Shown piece by piece: positions 19,081 through 28,852 of a stretch of 64,000 bases of DNA; positions within the stretch are counted from its first letter, which is position 1, and each line of letters begins with the position of its first letter. Origin of the DNA: Rhizobium sp. P38BS-XIX (GTDB taxonomy: Bacteria; Pseudomonadota; Alphaproteobacteria; Rhizobiales; Rhizobiaceae). Where the stretch lies: NCBI RefSeq assembly GCF_012641435.1, contig NZ_JABAIJ010000008.1, forward strand, positions 1 to 64,000, in the 5' to 3' direction. The position numbers were made by a program, and so were the translations under genes. Under the pieces are notes generated by a model that made no database searches, was not told where the DNA came from, and saw only the letters and a list, made by a program, of their open reading frames with translations.

Positions 19081-22000
19081 GAGCGGGATCCCGATGCAGG
19101 ATCGCAGCGATCCAGGCGTCAAGCAGCTCGCGTGCAATACCGGCGTCGCCGGCTGCGATCTCCAATTCGGTTCGATCAGCGAATGCCTGCCAGGAAGCAA
19201 CAATGCGGTAGAGACGGTCGGTTCCGCAAACTGGAGCGATGCCGTCCAATGTCTGCGGCGTGACCGTGCGTCGGACAAGCAGCCCCGGACCACCGGCTAT
19301 CGGGCGGCGGCGATTGAGATAATCGAGATAGGATTGTGCATCGCCGATAGCATCTTTCATGCCCGCCTGCGTGAGGACAGGCACGGCAAGGAGCGGGCCG
19401 ACCTCAACGGGCTCGACCTCGACATCGGCAACAACAAGATCGCATTTCGCGACGTCGCGGGCAGCCCGTAGCACTGCGGACGTGATAAGGGTTTCACTGG
19501 TGGCGGAGATCGTCGCTCTGGCCCTGGCTTCCGGTCCCTTCGACACGTTTTCGTCCGGCCCGACCCACCATGGGCTTTTCGGGCCTGCATCGAGAATAGA
19601 CTGCCAATCGGGAGCGACGGTTGGCGAAGCGTCCGTGAGCGAATGGATCGTTGCCTGTCGATGGCTTCCTGTGGCGTCTGGATCGAGCGACAGGGACTCC
19701 CTTGTCAGGTTGTCTTCCTCGATCTCCGCTGCAATGCGCGCCAGCGACAATCCATCGATGACAGCTGCATGCGCGACCAGCAGGGCATCGCTCGGTGTCA
19801 CGATGACGGCGATTGCGTCACCTGTTGCGATATCGATTGCAGAGTGTGCCGCCTTCAGGATTTCCGCTGCGTCGGACCTCGGAAGCTCGATGACCTTCGC
19901 TGCGCGGGCCGATGCGGCCAGGTGGGTGCCGCGCCATAGACGCCCTCTGGCCGTGATCGTCTGCTGAAGCGCCTGATGCTTTGAAATGACGTTTGCAAGC
20001 GCCCGACGCAATCGCTCCGGGTTCGCGGAAGCTTGAAGCGCCTGCCAGGTGAGGAATTCGGAGATCGGTGCGCCGGAGAGCCGGAAGCGATGAAGCTGTG
20101 GTGGAAGGGTAGCGGATTTCGGTTGTTCTTCGACGGGGGGCGGAAGTTGCTCTACCAGTTGCGCAACCGTTGGGTATTGGAACACGGCAGCTGCGGGAAA
20201 GTTGAAGCCGGCCGCGCTGGCACGGGCGGCGAAGGATACGGCCGTCAGCGAATCTCCGCCCAAAGCGAAGAAGTTGTCGTCGATGCCGATGGACTTGCCG
20301 CCGAGAAGATCGCCGAGCAGGCGAGCAAGACGTTCTTCACGTTCGTTGCGCGGTGCGCGAGACGGCGTCTCCATCACGACGGCAGCACTCGTCGGCAATG
20401 CCTGGCGATCGATCTTGCCGCCGTCGAGCCGGGGTAGTGACGACAGTACGATCACTTCGGAGGGAACCAATGGTCCCGGCAGCCGGTCGGCCAGCCGTGC
20501 TCGAAGTTTCGGGCCGTCCTGCGGTCGGAGGCCACTCCCCGAGACGTAGGCGACAAGCTCCATGGTCGAGCCCACTGAGCGGGGAAGGACGATCGCCTCC
20601 TTCACATCCGGCGACGCGTAGAGTTCCGCGATAGTCTCGTCCGGCTCCACGCGATGGCCGCGAATGTTCACCTGATCGTCAACGCGGCCGGCAAGCTCAA
20701 GCCGTCCGTCCTCTCGCCAGCGAACGAGGTCGCCCGTGCGATACAATCGGCCATTCCTGTTGAAGGGGTTGGCGATGAACCGTGCGCTCGTCAATGCCGG
20801 CTGCGCAAGATAGCCGCGGGCGAGCTGCTGCCCCTCGACATAGAGTTCGCCGAGCGCGCCGGGCGGAGACAACGTCAGATCTGCGGACAGTACGTAGCAG
20901 CGCGATCCCGGCAACGGCTGACCGATCGATATCAAGCCGCTTTCGGCATCTTCGCGGCTCACCTTTCCGACCGTTACGTCGCCCGTCGTCTCGGTGCATC
21001 CGTAGGAATTGTGCAATGGCACGTTTTCGGCTGCGCGATAAATGGAGGCGGCGACACCGGAAAGCAGTGGTTCGCCGGTCGACAGCACGCGATCTCTGTC
21101 TGAGACGATGCCGGGTGATGTGATGGAGACAGCCTCGACCAACCCCGGGACCGCCATGAGATGGCCGATACCGTGCGTCTTCAGAAGGCGGCCGATCGCT
21201 GCCGCGTCCCGTGCCTCGCTATCGGTGGCCAGCACGATATATTCGCCTGTGACGAACGCTTCGCAAAGTTCGGCAGTTGCGTCGATCGCTGTCGGCGCGC
21301 TTTTGGCAAGCCGTGCGCCACCCAAGCCGCCCGGCCAATGCTCGGAAACCCAGGTGGTGCGAGCTGCGAGAGAGCCGTGGGTGGTTACGACGCCCTTCGG
21401 CTGACCTGTCGATCCCGACGTGAAGCCGATATGGGCCGCTTCCAACGGCTGAGGGTTATAACCGGGGTCGGTTGCTTGATCGTGTGGTGCTTGCAGAAAT
21501 GTGTCGACGGAGACGACTGGTACATCGCTGCTTGAAAGTTCAAAATCGCAAATCACGAGTTTGGCGCTGGCGCTCTGAACAAGTTTCCGCAAGCGGGCCT
21601 GCGGATGGCGGGGGTCGAGCGGGAGATAGATCGCGCCGCATTTCCAGATCGCAAGGGGAGCAACGACGGTGATCAATCCGCGGCCTGCAGCCACGGCAAC
21701 CACGTCCTGCGGCCCGACACCACGCTCCGAAAGATGCGCAGCCAACCGATTGGCGTGCTCATCGATCTCCGCAAAGCGATAACGGTCGGTGCCGTGTACG
21801 AGCGCGATACGTGACGGCTTGGTTTGTACCTGATGACGCCAATGCTCGAGAACGGACGTTGTGCCCTGCTCAATCTCCGGACCCCGGGAAAGCTGCATCA
21901 GGCGGTCGCGCTGGCGAGCCGGCAATTCACTGACAATCGCGCATGGCCGCTCAGGGCTGGCCGTCGCATAAAGCAGGATCGATTCCAGATGCTCCAGCAT

Positions 22001-23284
22001 GTCCAGCACTGTTGTGGGGGCAAAAAGTTCGGAGCGGAATGTCGCTTCCACTTGCAACACGTCGCCGGTCAGAAAACCCTGGAACGTCAACGCGAATGGC
22101 GACGAACCGTTGAAGATGTTGGTCCATCGAACGTCGACATCGGGCAGGTCCGGACCACCGATGTCGCGATCCAGAAACAGGCCGAGCGTGTCGGTGAAGA
22201 AGCCGTGACCCGCCTCGCGCGGAGGAGAAAGCTCGGCAACGAGCCGCTCGAAGGACACGTCGCCATTGCTGACGGCATCAGTCACGATCTGGGCCGCCTG
22301 CGCGACGAGTTCACGAAAGCTTGCTGAGGTCGAGACGTTGATGCGCAGCAGGACCGTATTTCCGAAATTGCCGATGAGCTCCCGGCTTCCCGGCTGGTGC
22401 CTATTGGCAACCATCGTGCCGATAGTGATGTCGGATGCTCCGGTCCAGCGATGCAGGAGGAGAGCATAGGCGGCAATGAACACCGCAAAAGGCGTTGTCC
22501 GCAAGGTCGCGGCCGCCGTACGCAGGCATATGGCGCAAGTCGCCGGCATGATCCGGTCCAGTCGCGTTGCCTGCTCGCTCATGCGCGGGCCGCGCGCATG
22601 CACGGTGGGCAATGGCAGCGCCGGAGGCAGCGGCGTCAGCATCTGACGCCAGTAATCCATCTGCGCGTCGAGATTGGCCACGGACTTCGCATCGGGTGAT
22701 TTCTGATGCGCCGCGATATCCGCATATTGGACCGACAGAGGCTCGATCGCCGAACCACGATAGGCAAGGCTGAGGTCACGACTGAAGACGCCGAAGCATC
22801 CGCCATCCCATACGATATGGTGAACGGTAATTATCAGGGACCATTGTGTGGCGCTGACCTTGACCAGATGCGCGCGCAACGGACCGGCGGAGGCTATATC
22901 GAAGGGCGCGCAAGCAGCTTCGCGAGCCACCCGCGCGGGATCGCCGTGTTCGATGATCTCTACCGTGGGCGGCAGTTGCGCATGAATATGCTGATAGGGC
23001 TCGCCATCTGCTCCAGTCGGATAGGTCGTCCGCAGAATTTCGTGTCGATCAACGACTGCAGCAAGCGCGCCGATCAATCGGGATTCGTCGAGGTCGCCGG
23101 CAAGGTCGATGCGAATGCAGACGTTGTAGGCACCACTTGCGGGATGCAGCTTCTGATGCAGCCACATGCGATGCTGAGCGTCTGACAAGGGCGCCGCATC
23201 TGTATTCTGGCGCCTTTGAACACCTGCTCGCGCTACACCGGTCTGATCAAGTCGTCGCCGCAAAAGTTCAACTCGCGAATTCAT
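19073..23284 (-). CDS. NRPS: C - A - PCP - shortened, inactive-looking epimerase-like domain
   Basis: 1403 residues. C domain ~30-440 with intact H-H-I-V-W-D-G at 155. A domain ~470-970, with F-T-S-G-S-T-G-Q-P-K-G and pocket residues D-A-E-M-L-T-S-G-D-K (first Asp is residue 668). The acidic E at the third position suggests a residue with a basic side chain, but I do not recognise the full code. PCP serine 1012 in G-G-D-S-L. The last ~300 residues resemble a compressed condensation/epimerisation domain in which HHxxxDG is H-A-A-V-I-D-G (H1172), so the second, catalytic histidine is Ala. The gene follows the stand-alone C gene by five bases and overlaps the decarboxylase. It probably adds the second amino acid. 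Confidence 0.9.
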   Translation of the reverse strand: MNSRVELLRRRLDQTGVARAGVQRRQNTDAAPLSDAQHRMWLHQKLHPASGAYNVCIRIDLAGDLDESRLIGALAAVVDRHEILRTTYPTGADGEPYQHIHAQLPPTVEIIEHGDPARVAREAACAPFDIASAGPLRAHLVKVSATQWSLIITVHHIVWDGGCFGVFSRDLSLAYRGSAIEPLSVQYADIAAHQKSPDAKSVANLDAQMDYWRQMLTPLPPALPLPTVHARGPRMSEQATRLDRIMPATCAICLRTAAATLRTTPFAVFIAAYALLLHRWTGASDITIGTMVANRHQPGSRELIGNFGNTVLLRINVSTSASFRELVAQAAQIVTDAVSNGDVSFERLVAELSPPREAGHGFFTDTLGLFLDRDIGGPDLPDVDVRWTNIFNGSSPFALTFQGFLTGDVLQVEATFRSELFAPTTVLDMLEHLESILLYATASPERPCAIVSELPARQRDRLMQLSRGPEIEQGTTSVLEHWRHQVQTKPSRIALVHGTDRYRFAEIDEHANRLAAHLSERGVGPQDVVAVAAGRGLITVVAPLAIWKCGAIYLPLDPRHPQARLRKLVQSASAKLVICDFELSSSDVPVVSVDTFLQAPHDQATDPGYNPQPLEAAHIGFTSGSTGQPKGVVTTHGSLAARTTWVSEHWPGGLGGARLAKSAPTAIDATAELCEAFVTGEYIVLATDSEARDAAAIGRLLKTHGIGHLMAVPGLVEAVSITSPGIVSDRDRVLSTGEPLLSGVAASIYRAAENVPLHNSYGCTETTGDVTVGKVSREDAESGLISIGQPLPGSRCYVLSADLTLSPPGALGELYVEGQQLARGYLAQPALTSARFIANPFNRNGRLYRTGDLVRWREDGRLELAGRVDDQVNIRGHRVEPDETIAELYASPDVKEAIVLPRSVGSTMELVAYVSGSGLRPQDGPKLRARLADRLPGPLVPSEVIVLSSLPRLDGGKIDRQALPTSAAVVMETPSRAPRNEREERLARLLGDLLGGKSIGIDDNFFALGGDSLTAVSFAARASAAGFNFPAAAVFQYPTVAQLVEQLPPPVEEQPKSATLPPQLHRFRLSGAPISEFLTWQALQASANPERLRRALANVISKHQALQQTITARGRLWRGTHLAASARAAKVIELPRSDAAEILKAAHSAIDIATGDAIAVIVTPSDALLVAHAAVIDGLSLARIAAEIEEDNLTRESLSLDPDATGSHRQATIHSLTDASPTVAPDWQSILDAGPKSPWWVGPDENVSKGPEARARATISATSETLITSAVLRAARDVAKCDLVVADVEVEPVEVGPLLAVPVLTQAGMKDAIGDAQSYLDYLNRRRPIAGGPGLLVRRTVTPQTLDGIAPVCGTDRLYRIVASWQAFADRTELEIAAGDAGIARELLDAWIAAILHRDPAHA

Positions 23285-23289
23285 GGATG

Positions 23290-24657
23290 TTACCAGGCCT
23301 CGTGGATTGCATCGTGGATGGTGCCGTCTAGGCGGGAGAGGAGCTCGGCGACGGTGGCGTGATCGAACGCATTCCGGGCATAGGTTGCCTCAACGTCGAT
23401 GACGGTTTCCGCGCCGCGCCCGCGCACGAATATCTCCAATCCCAGGGGAACGAGAGGAAACTGGACCGCCTCGTTGTGGAGCCGCTGCCAGCGAGTGGTC
23501 GCCCCGGGCAGGCGAGGGCCTTCCGTTCCGCTGGGGATGAAGACGACCAATGAATCGAAAAGAGCCGGCGGCTCTGCAACATCTTGGCCTCCAAGTGCCT
23601 CGATCATGCTCTCATAAGGAAGGTTTCGATGGGCAAAGCCCGCATCGAATTCCATCGCTGTCGCCGGAATCAAGGCTTCAGCTCTCTGAGCCTTGCCGAC
23701 GGGCAGGCGAAGAACGATGTGGTTCGCAAAATTGCCGATGAGCTGCTCGGTCTCAGGCTGGTCACGGGTCAACACTGTCGTGCCGATCGTCACCTCTTCC
23801 GCGCCATTCCTGCCCAATACCTTGGCCCAGCAGGCCATGAACGCGATGAATGGCGTTACCCTGTGCCTGGACGCCAGGCGCGTCAGCTCGAGCGATGCTG
23901 TCAGCCGGTAGTCGACACGACCGGCTGCCTCCGGATGGGCCGCCTTGTTCCCGCTTTCGACAGGCAATGTCTTTGCCGGTCGCGAAGCGCCGAGCCGCTG
24001 CTTCCAGTAATCCATGTCGGCGGAGCCGGTGCCGGTCTGATGGTTGCGTTGCCACTCGGCGACATCGGCATATTGAATGGCCGGCTTCGAAGACACGGCT
24101 GCGCCGGCTTCATAAGCCTTTTCAAGCTCCTTCGAGAGCAGGGCGAACGTGGCTCCATCCCAGATGATGTGGTTCACGATCAGCGCAAGCATCACCTCCT
24201 CTGGACCGGTGCGGAAGAACAGTAGCTTCAGAGGCGCATCGGTCTCCAGATCGAACGGGATTTGCAACGCGGCCTTGGCCAATTCCGTCGCTCTCTCGGC
24301 GGACGCATGCTCGAACGATCTTGGAACATGCATGGATTTCCGTATCCGTTGGAAAGGAATTCCATCCGCGCCGAGATGGTAGGTCGTCCGCAGAATTTCA
24401 TGCCGCTCGACGATGCGATCGACGGCTTCCGCGATCGCATGCTCATCCACCCTTCCTGTGAAGGTGATGAGCAGGCCGAGATTGTTGCTCACACTATCGG
24501 GATAGGCCTGCTGGTATCGCCATGCATGCTGTTGCGAGAACGAGAGGCACGCGGTTTCGGGATTGCCGCGAACCGGAATGCCTCCGGTTTTCGCGGCTGC
24601 CGCCAACCCCGCCGATGCGAGCCGCTGCCGGAGCAGTGCTTGGCGATCCACAATCAT
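23290..24657 (-). CDS. Stand-alone NRPS condensation domain
   Basis: 455 residues covering one complete C domain and nothing else. It has the N-terminal L-S-F-S-Q-Q-H-A-W motif, R-H-E-I-L-R-T-T-Y, and an active-site motif N-H-I-I-W-D-G (catalytic second His present, first His replaced by Asn). I-G-N-F-A-N-H-I and R-N-L-P-Y-E-S-M-I-E follow. Its start overlaps the stop of the 824-residue NRPS (ATGA). Stand-alone C domains such as VibH condense a carrier-bound acyl group with a free amine. With a decarboxylase two genes downstream, coupling to a soluble diamine is one hypothesis; acylation of the N5-hydroxylamine of hydroxyornithine is another. Confidence 0.88.
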   Translation of the reverse strand: MIVDRQALLRQRLASAGLAAAAKTGGIPVRGNPETACLSFSQQHAWRYQQAYPDSVSNNLGLLITFTGRVDEHAIAEAVDRIVERHEILRTTYHLGADGIPFQRIRKSMHVPRSFEHASAERATELAKAALQIPFDLETDAPLKLLFFRTGPEEVMLALIVNHIIWDGATFALLSKELEKAYEAGAAVSSKPAIQYADVAEWQRNHQTGTGSADMDYWKQRLGASRPAKTLPVESGNKAAHPEAAGRVDYRLTASLELTRLASRHRVTPFIAFMACWAKVLGRNGAEEVTIGTTVLTRDQPETEQLIGNFANHIVLRLPVGKAQRAEALIPATAMEFDAGFAHRNLPYESMIEALGGQDVAEPPALFDSLVVFIPSGTEGPRLPGATTRWQRLHNEAVQFPLVPLGLEIFVRGRGAETVIDVEATYARNAFDHATVAELLSRLDGTIHDAIHEAW

Positions 24658-27128
24658 GCCGCCGTTCCCGCTTGCGACGACGCAGCCTCTGGCGCCATCT
24701 CGCCGAGATGACTTGCGACTTCATCATCGGACATGGCCCGAATTTCGAGAACGATGGCCGCGACCTCATCCAGCCTTGCCGGATCGTCGTCCTTGCGAAG
24801 CTGCTCGGCCAGTTCCGCAATGGTGGGAGAACGGAAGAGAGAACGCAGCGTCACCGCATTGGTATCGAGCTCTTCCTGCAGGCGAGAAACCACTCTTGCC
24901 GCGAGCAGGGAATCGCCGCCGAGCGCAATGAACTCCTCATTCACGCCGACATCCTCAAGGCCCAGAATCTCCTCCCATACGCCGGCGATGACGCGCTCGA
25001 GATCGGTGCGCGGCGCAACATGATCGGATCGCCCCGATTGATCGGCGATCAATTGACCGATGGCCTCCAGCTTCGGCTTGCCGTCCGCGTCCAGTGGGAA
25101 CTGGTCGACGATCACGATTTGGCCCGGCAGAAGATGAGACGGGATTTGCCGTGCGAGTTGCGCCCGAAGCGCCTTGCCATTGGATGCGGCGTCGCTATCC
25201 CGGCTCGGCTCAAGCACGACCGCGGCGACGAAGCTGTTGTCATGAGGCACGACCGCAGCGTCCTTGACGCGTTTGTCGGACCTGACCGCATTCTCCACTT
25301 CGATCGGCCAGACCGCTATGCCGTGGACATCCAGCCGCTCGCCATCGTCGCCGAGCAGCTTCACCTTGCCATTTCCATCGGCGCGACCCCAAAGCTCCGT
25401 CTGCTCGTCCGCAAATAGCAGCCGGCCGGCAACGTGGTCGGGCCGGTCTCTGCCCATGGCATCGACAACACGCACATCGCGATCACCGAGACTGCGGGCA
25501 GGCGGATTTTCGGCTGAAAGCACGATCGGCCGCGTCCAGGCTTCCGGATCGTCGACGAGGTCACGCAGCGCATGTTCAAATAGCTTGAACATGGTATCGA
25601 CCACACCCGGGATAAGGGCTTCTTCTCGCGTATCCCAGTTCACCAGAAGGCCATCCTCGAACTCGGTCACCTGCGCATCGAGAAGAACCTGAGGTCCTTG
25701 CGAGATAACCCAAATCGGCCGGCCCACGATCGACGTCACCGCCGGTGCGAAGAGCTCGCCAAGGCCAAGAGCGCTGGTGAAGACGACCGGCGCCAGCACA
25801 GTTTCGCCACGCTGTCGGCTGAGTTCGCGCAGGACATCGAGACCGGTATAGGACGCATGCGCTGCATCAGCATGCATGCGGTGCTGCAGCGACCGGACCC
25901 GTTCGACGAATGCGAGCGGCTTTCTCAGATCGATTTCGAGCATCACGGAGCTGGAGAAATCGCCGACGATCCGGTCGATGTCGGGATGATCCGCGGCACG
26001 GTTGAACATCGGAACATTGAGCAGGAAATGATCGGTCGCACTCCAGTAGCCGACGACTTCGGACAGCACTGTCGCGACCGTCATGGCAACGGTTACGCCA
26101 TTCTGGCGGGCGATATCGGTAAGCCGCTGCTTTCGCTCTGGCGAAAGCCACAGGTGTCGCCGCGCAACTTTCGGAACCTCGCTGGCAGGCGATGCGTCGA
26201 CCACCTCCGGCAGGATCGGTGCACCTGGCAGCGAATTCATTCTCTTTTGCCAGGCTTCCGCTGCAAGGCGGGTGCGCTGCTCCTGCCCGGATTTGCTGCT
26301 TGCGAGATAGTCGCGGTACGTCAGTCCAAGTGACGGGAGCTGCGCCGAGGGCGATGCATAAACGGCCGCAAAGTCGGCAAGCAGAATGCGGTAGCTGACG
26401 GCATCGGCCGCGATCATGTCGACATCGAGGTGAAGACGTGTCGCACCGTCCGGAAGTAGAGTCAGCGCAACCGACATTACCTGACCATTCTCGATATCGA
26501 GTGCCTGATGCGAGAAGGCGTTGCGTATATGGTCCAGGTGTTCCTGCACGACTTTGGAGGACTGATCGCGCATATCATGCACGACGAACGGCGCGGACAG
26601 CTTCGCCAAGACGTCCTGCTTGCCATCCGAGGTGATGCGGGTACGCAGCGTCTCGTGGCGCTCCAGCAGTCGATCCAGCGCGAATTTAAGTTTATCCGGA
26701 TCAATTGCGGAGCCCGCTCCTGTGGGAGCATGGTCAAATTCCGCGTAAAGATGCGCTGCAACACCACCAAGCCTCTGGCCGCCGCTGCGCCCCACCCAGT
26801 AGGCGTGCTGCATTACGCCCAGCTGGCTAGGTTCGCTATCTGTTGACTTCGCGCGATCGGTTGCGGCGACAGATTTGGCTGCGGGCTCGGCTTCCTCGGC
26901 GTTTGCGCTGCCGACCAGCTTGTCCCAGGCCGCGATCGTCGGCTCTCGTGCCAGATCGGCAAAGCTCACCTGCAATCCGCTCCGGCGTAGCCGATTGACG
27001 AGGCGCAGCAGAGCCACCGAGTCCAATCCGGCTTCGAACAGGTTTTCGTTATCGGTAATTGCGGCCGGCTCTTCGCCGAGAATTTCGACAACGGCATCAC
27101 GCAGCCACCGCTCGTTGCTAATATTCAT
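24654..27128 (-). CDS. NRPS: aryl carrier - heterocyclisation (Cy) - A-domain lid remnant - PCP
   Basis: 824 residues. The ArCP is at ~1-85, with Ser37 in G-L-D-S-V, the aryl-carrier form of the motif. A Cy domain at ~100-520 starts with Q-H-A-Y-W-V-G-R and carries D-M-I-A-A-D-A-V-S (237-245), the intact DxxxxDxxS cyclisation signature. From ~555 to 690 only the C-terminal lid subdomain of an A domain is present (G-D-D-G-E-R-L-D-V-H-G, then P-L-D-A-D-G-K-P-K), with no ATP-binding core. A PCP follows with Ser740 in G-G-D-S-L. It should accept salicylate on ArCP and Thr on PCP, and form a hydroxyphenyl-methyl-oxazoline as MbtB does for Ser/Thr. The missing A core is presumably supplied by the stand-alone A protein encoded just upstream. 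Confidence 0.9.
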   Translation of the reverse strand: MNISNERWLRDAVVEILGEEPAAITDNENLFEAGLDSVALLRLVNRLRRSGLQVSFADLAREPTIAAWDKLVGSANAEEAEPAAKSVAATDRAKSTDSEPSQLGVMQHAYWVGRSGGQRLGGVAAHLYAEFDHAPTGAGSAIDPDKLKFALDRLLERHETLRTRITSDGKQDVLAKLSAPFVVHDMRDQSSKVVQEHLDHIRNAFSHQALDIENGQVMSVALTLLPDGATRLHLDVDMIAADAVSYRILLADFAAVYASPSAQLPSLGLTYRDYLASSKSGQEQRTRLAAEAWQKRMNSLPGAPILPEVVDASPASEVPKVARRHLWLSPERKQRLTDIARQNGVTVAMTVATVLSEVVGYWSATDHFLLNVPMFNRAADHPDIDRIVGDFSSSVMLEIDLRKPLAFVERVRSLQHRMHADAAHASYTGLDVLRELSRQRGETVLAPVVFTSALGLGELFAPAVTSIVGRPIWVISQGPQVLLDAQVTEFEDGLLVNWDTREEALIPGVVDTMFKLFEHALRDLVDDPEAWTRPIVLSAENPPARSLGDRDVRVVDAMGRDRPDHVAGRLLFADEQTELWGRADGNGKVKLLGDDGERLDVHGIAVWPIEVENAVRSDKRVKDAAVVPHDNSFVAAVVLEPSRDSDAASNGKALRAQLARQIPSHLLPGQIVIVDQFPLDADGKPKLEAIGQLIADQSGRSDHVAPRTDLERVIAGVWEEILGLEDVGVNEEFIALGGDSLLAARVVSRLQEELDTNAVTLRSLFRSPTIAELAEQLRKDDDPARLDEVAAIVLEIRAMSDDEVASHLGEMAPEAASSQAGTAA

Positions 27129-27147
27129 CTGTCGTTTCCTCTGGTGA

Positions 27148-28740
27148 TTATTGGGGGCGGTTGACGAGGCGGCGTCGCAGCAACTCCTCGCGGAGGTTTG
27201 CCTTGGCCGTCTTGCGCGCAGGCGGCGGTGTCAGTGCGCCTCGGTCCAGTTTTCGATTGGGCGTAAGCGGAAGCGCTGCGAGCAGCATGACGTGACTGGG
27301 AACCAGATGCGCCGGCAGAAGGCGCGCCAGATGGGCACGCAGATCGCGTTCATCCAGCTTGCCGCTTGCCATCACAACGTAGGCAACGAGGCAATCGTCG
27401 CCGTCGTTTCCGTCCGGGTCCGGTTTGACGGCAACCGCGCTCGCGGTGACGCCTTCATAGGCATCGAGCGCCGCTTCGACTTCGTTGGGCTCGATGCGGA
27501 ATCCTCTCAAGGAGAGCTGCGTATCGGCACGGCCGATGAAGTTGAGCTTGTCGCCGAAGCATCGCACCAGATCGCCGGTTCGGTAAAGCCGGCCGCCATG
27601 CTTGTCAGGGTCCGCCACGAAGCGCGTCGCGGTCAATCCGGGGCGGCCGAGATAGCCGTGGGAAACTTGCGCTCCTCCGAGATAGAGTTCCCCGACCTGA
27701 CCTTCGCCGACCTGTTCCAGCCGGTCGTCGAAGACATAGTCGTGGAATCCGGGTAGCGGCTGGCCGATCGGGCTTTCACTGGAAGCGAGGCTCATCTCCG
27801 GCAGAATGTCGATCGCCGTGACGTGCACCGTGGTCTCCGTAATCCCGTACATGTTCACCATGCGCGGGCGCGCCGGACGGCGGCCAAACCAGGCGGACAG
27901 TCGCGCGGGATCCAGCGCCTCGCCGCCGAAGATGACCAGCCTCAAGTCGGCAAGTGCCTGCGAGCCGTTGGCATCGGCGCGCTCGAGTGATGCGAACGAA
28001 GAGGGAGTCTGATTGAGGACGGTAACGCGTTCGGCTTCCAGCAAATGCAGAAGCTCATCACCGGACCACGTTGCTTCCGGCGGGACGACGACCGTTCGTC
28101 CCCCGGTCAAAAGTGGCGCCCATATCTCCCAGACCGAAAAATCGAAGGCATAGGAGTGAAACGCGGTCCAGACATCGGCAGCGCTTAAGCCGAACATCGG
28201 GACGGTCGCATCGAGCAGGGTCAGGACGCTGCGATGGGAAACGACGACACCTTTTGGCCTTCCTGTCGAGCCGGAGGTGTAGATAACGTATGCCGGATGA
28301 TCCGGGTCGAGCCTGGAAATTCGATCGGAATTCTCGATGGCAGTCGCAGCCCAGCTCTCGCCGCCATCATCCGCAGACAGTTCAATCCTCGGGAGACCGC
28401 TATCCGGGATCTGGATGTCGGGCGCCGTTACGATCGTGACCGGCTTTGCGTCCGATACGAGATATTCCAGACGCGCGGACGGATAGGCCGGATCCAACGG
28501 AAGGTAGGCTGCGCCGGACTTCAGCACAGCCAGCAGTGCGACGATCAGATCGGCGGAGCGGGATAGCGAGACACCGACAATGCGATCGGGACCCGCACCC
28601 GCCGCGATGAGCCGTCGTGCCAGTCGGTTCGATCTGGTTTCAAGCTCGGCATAGCTGAGGGACTGGCCATTGTATGTGACTGCATTTACGTTGGGCGAGA
28701 TGGTAGCGAAGTGCGTGAAGCGATCTGGAAGAGTGTTCAT
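27148..28740 (-). CDS. Stand-alone NRPS adenylation domain, predicted threonine-specific
   Basis: 530 residues: a complete A domain with no carrier. Core motifs are Y-T-S-G-S-T-G-R-P-K-G, N-M-Y-G-I-T-E-T-T, Y-R-T-G-D-L-V and L-P-L-T-P-N-R-K-L-D. The pocket read against GrsA is D-F-W-N-I-G-M-V-H-K (first Asp is residue 200 in F-D-F-S-V-W), which is the textbook threonine code. It should activate L-Thr and load it in trans on the PCP of the following protein, whose own A core is missing. First gene of the NRPS operon; GGAGAG lies eight bases before the ATG. It needs, or is helped by, the MbtH protein of the other operon (family knowledge). Confidence 0.92.
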   Translation of the reverse strand: MNTLPDRFTHFATISPNVNAVTYNGQSLSYAELETRSNRLARRLIAAGAGPDRIVGVSLSRSADLIVALLAVLKSGAAYLPLDPAYPSARLEYLVSDAKPVTIVTAPDIQIPDSGLPRIELSADDGGESWAATAIENSDRISRLDPDHPAYVIYTSGSTGRPKGVVVSHRSVLTLLDATVPMFGLSAADVWTAFHSYAFDFSVWEIWAPLLTGGRTVVVPPEATWSGDELLHLLEAERVTVLNQTPSSFASLERADANGSQALADLRLVIFGGEALDPARLSAWFGRRPARPRMVNMYGITETTVHVTAIDILPEMSLASSESPIGQPLPGFHDYVFDDRLEQVGEGQVGELYLGGAQVSHGYLGRPGLTATRFVADPDKHGGRLYRTGDLVRCFGDKLNFIGRADTQLSLRGFRIEPNEVEAALDAYEGVTASAVAVKPDPDGNDGDDCLVAYVVMASGKLDERDLRAHLARLLPAHLVPSHVMLLAALPLTPNRKLDRGALTPPPARKTAKANLREELLRRRLVNRPQ

Positions 28741-28741
28741 G

Positions 28742-28852
28742 TCAATCTCTCCGAAGACCTGACTTAGACAAGGTCTGCATCATCAACGGACCTGCCGCTT
28801 CTGATTGCCTCTCGAATTCTCTATGTTCGAAGCGTTGCTGTGTCGTCGGCAT
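28742..28852 (-). CDS. Possible 36-codon leader ORF before the NRPS operon
   Basis: ATG at 28852 is preceded by CAGAGAGG and followed by 36 sense codons, ending in TGA one base before the ATG of the A-domain gene. The ribosome site and first codons (M-P-T) match those of the N-hydroxylase gene at 36094, so it may be a decayed duplicate of that gene start rather than a working leader peptide. Close coupling to the downstream ATG would still make its translation matter. Confidence 0.3.
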   Translation of the reverse strand: MPTTQQRFEHREFERQSEAAGPLMMQTLSKSGLRRD

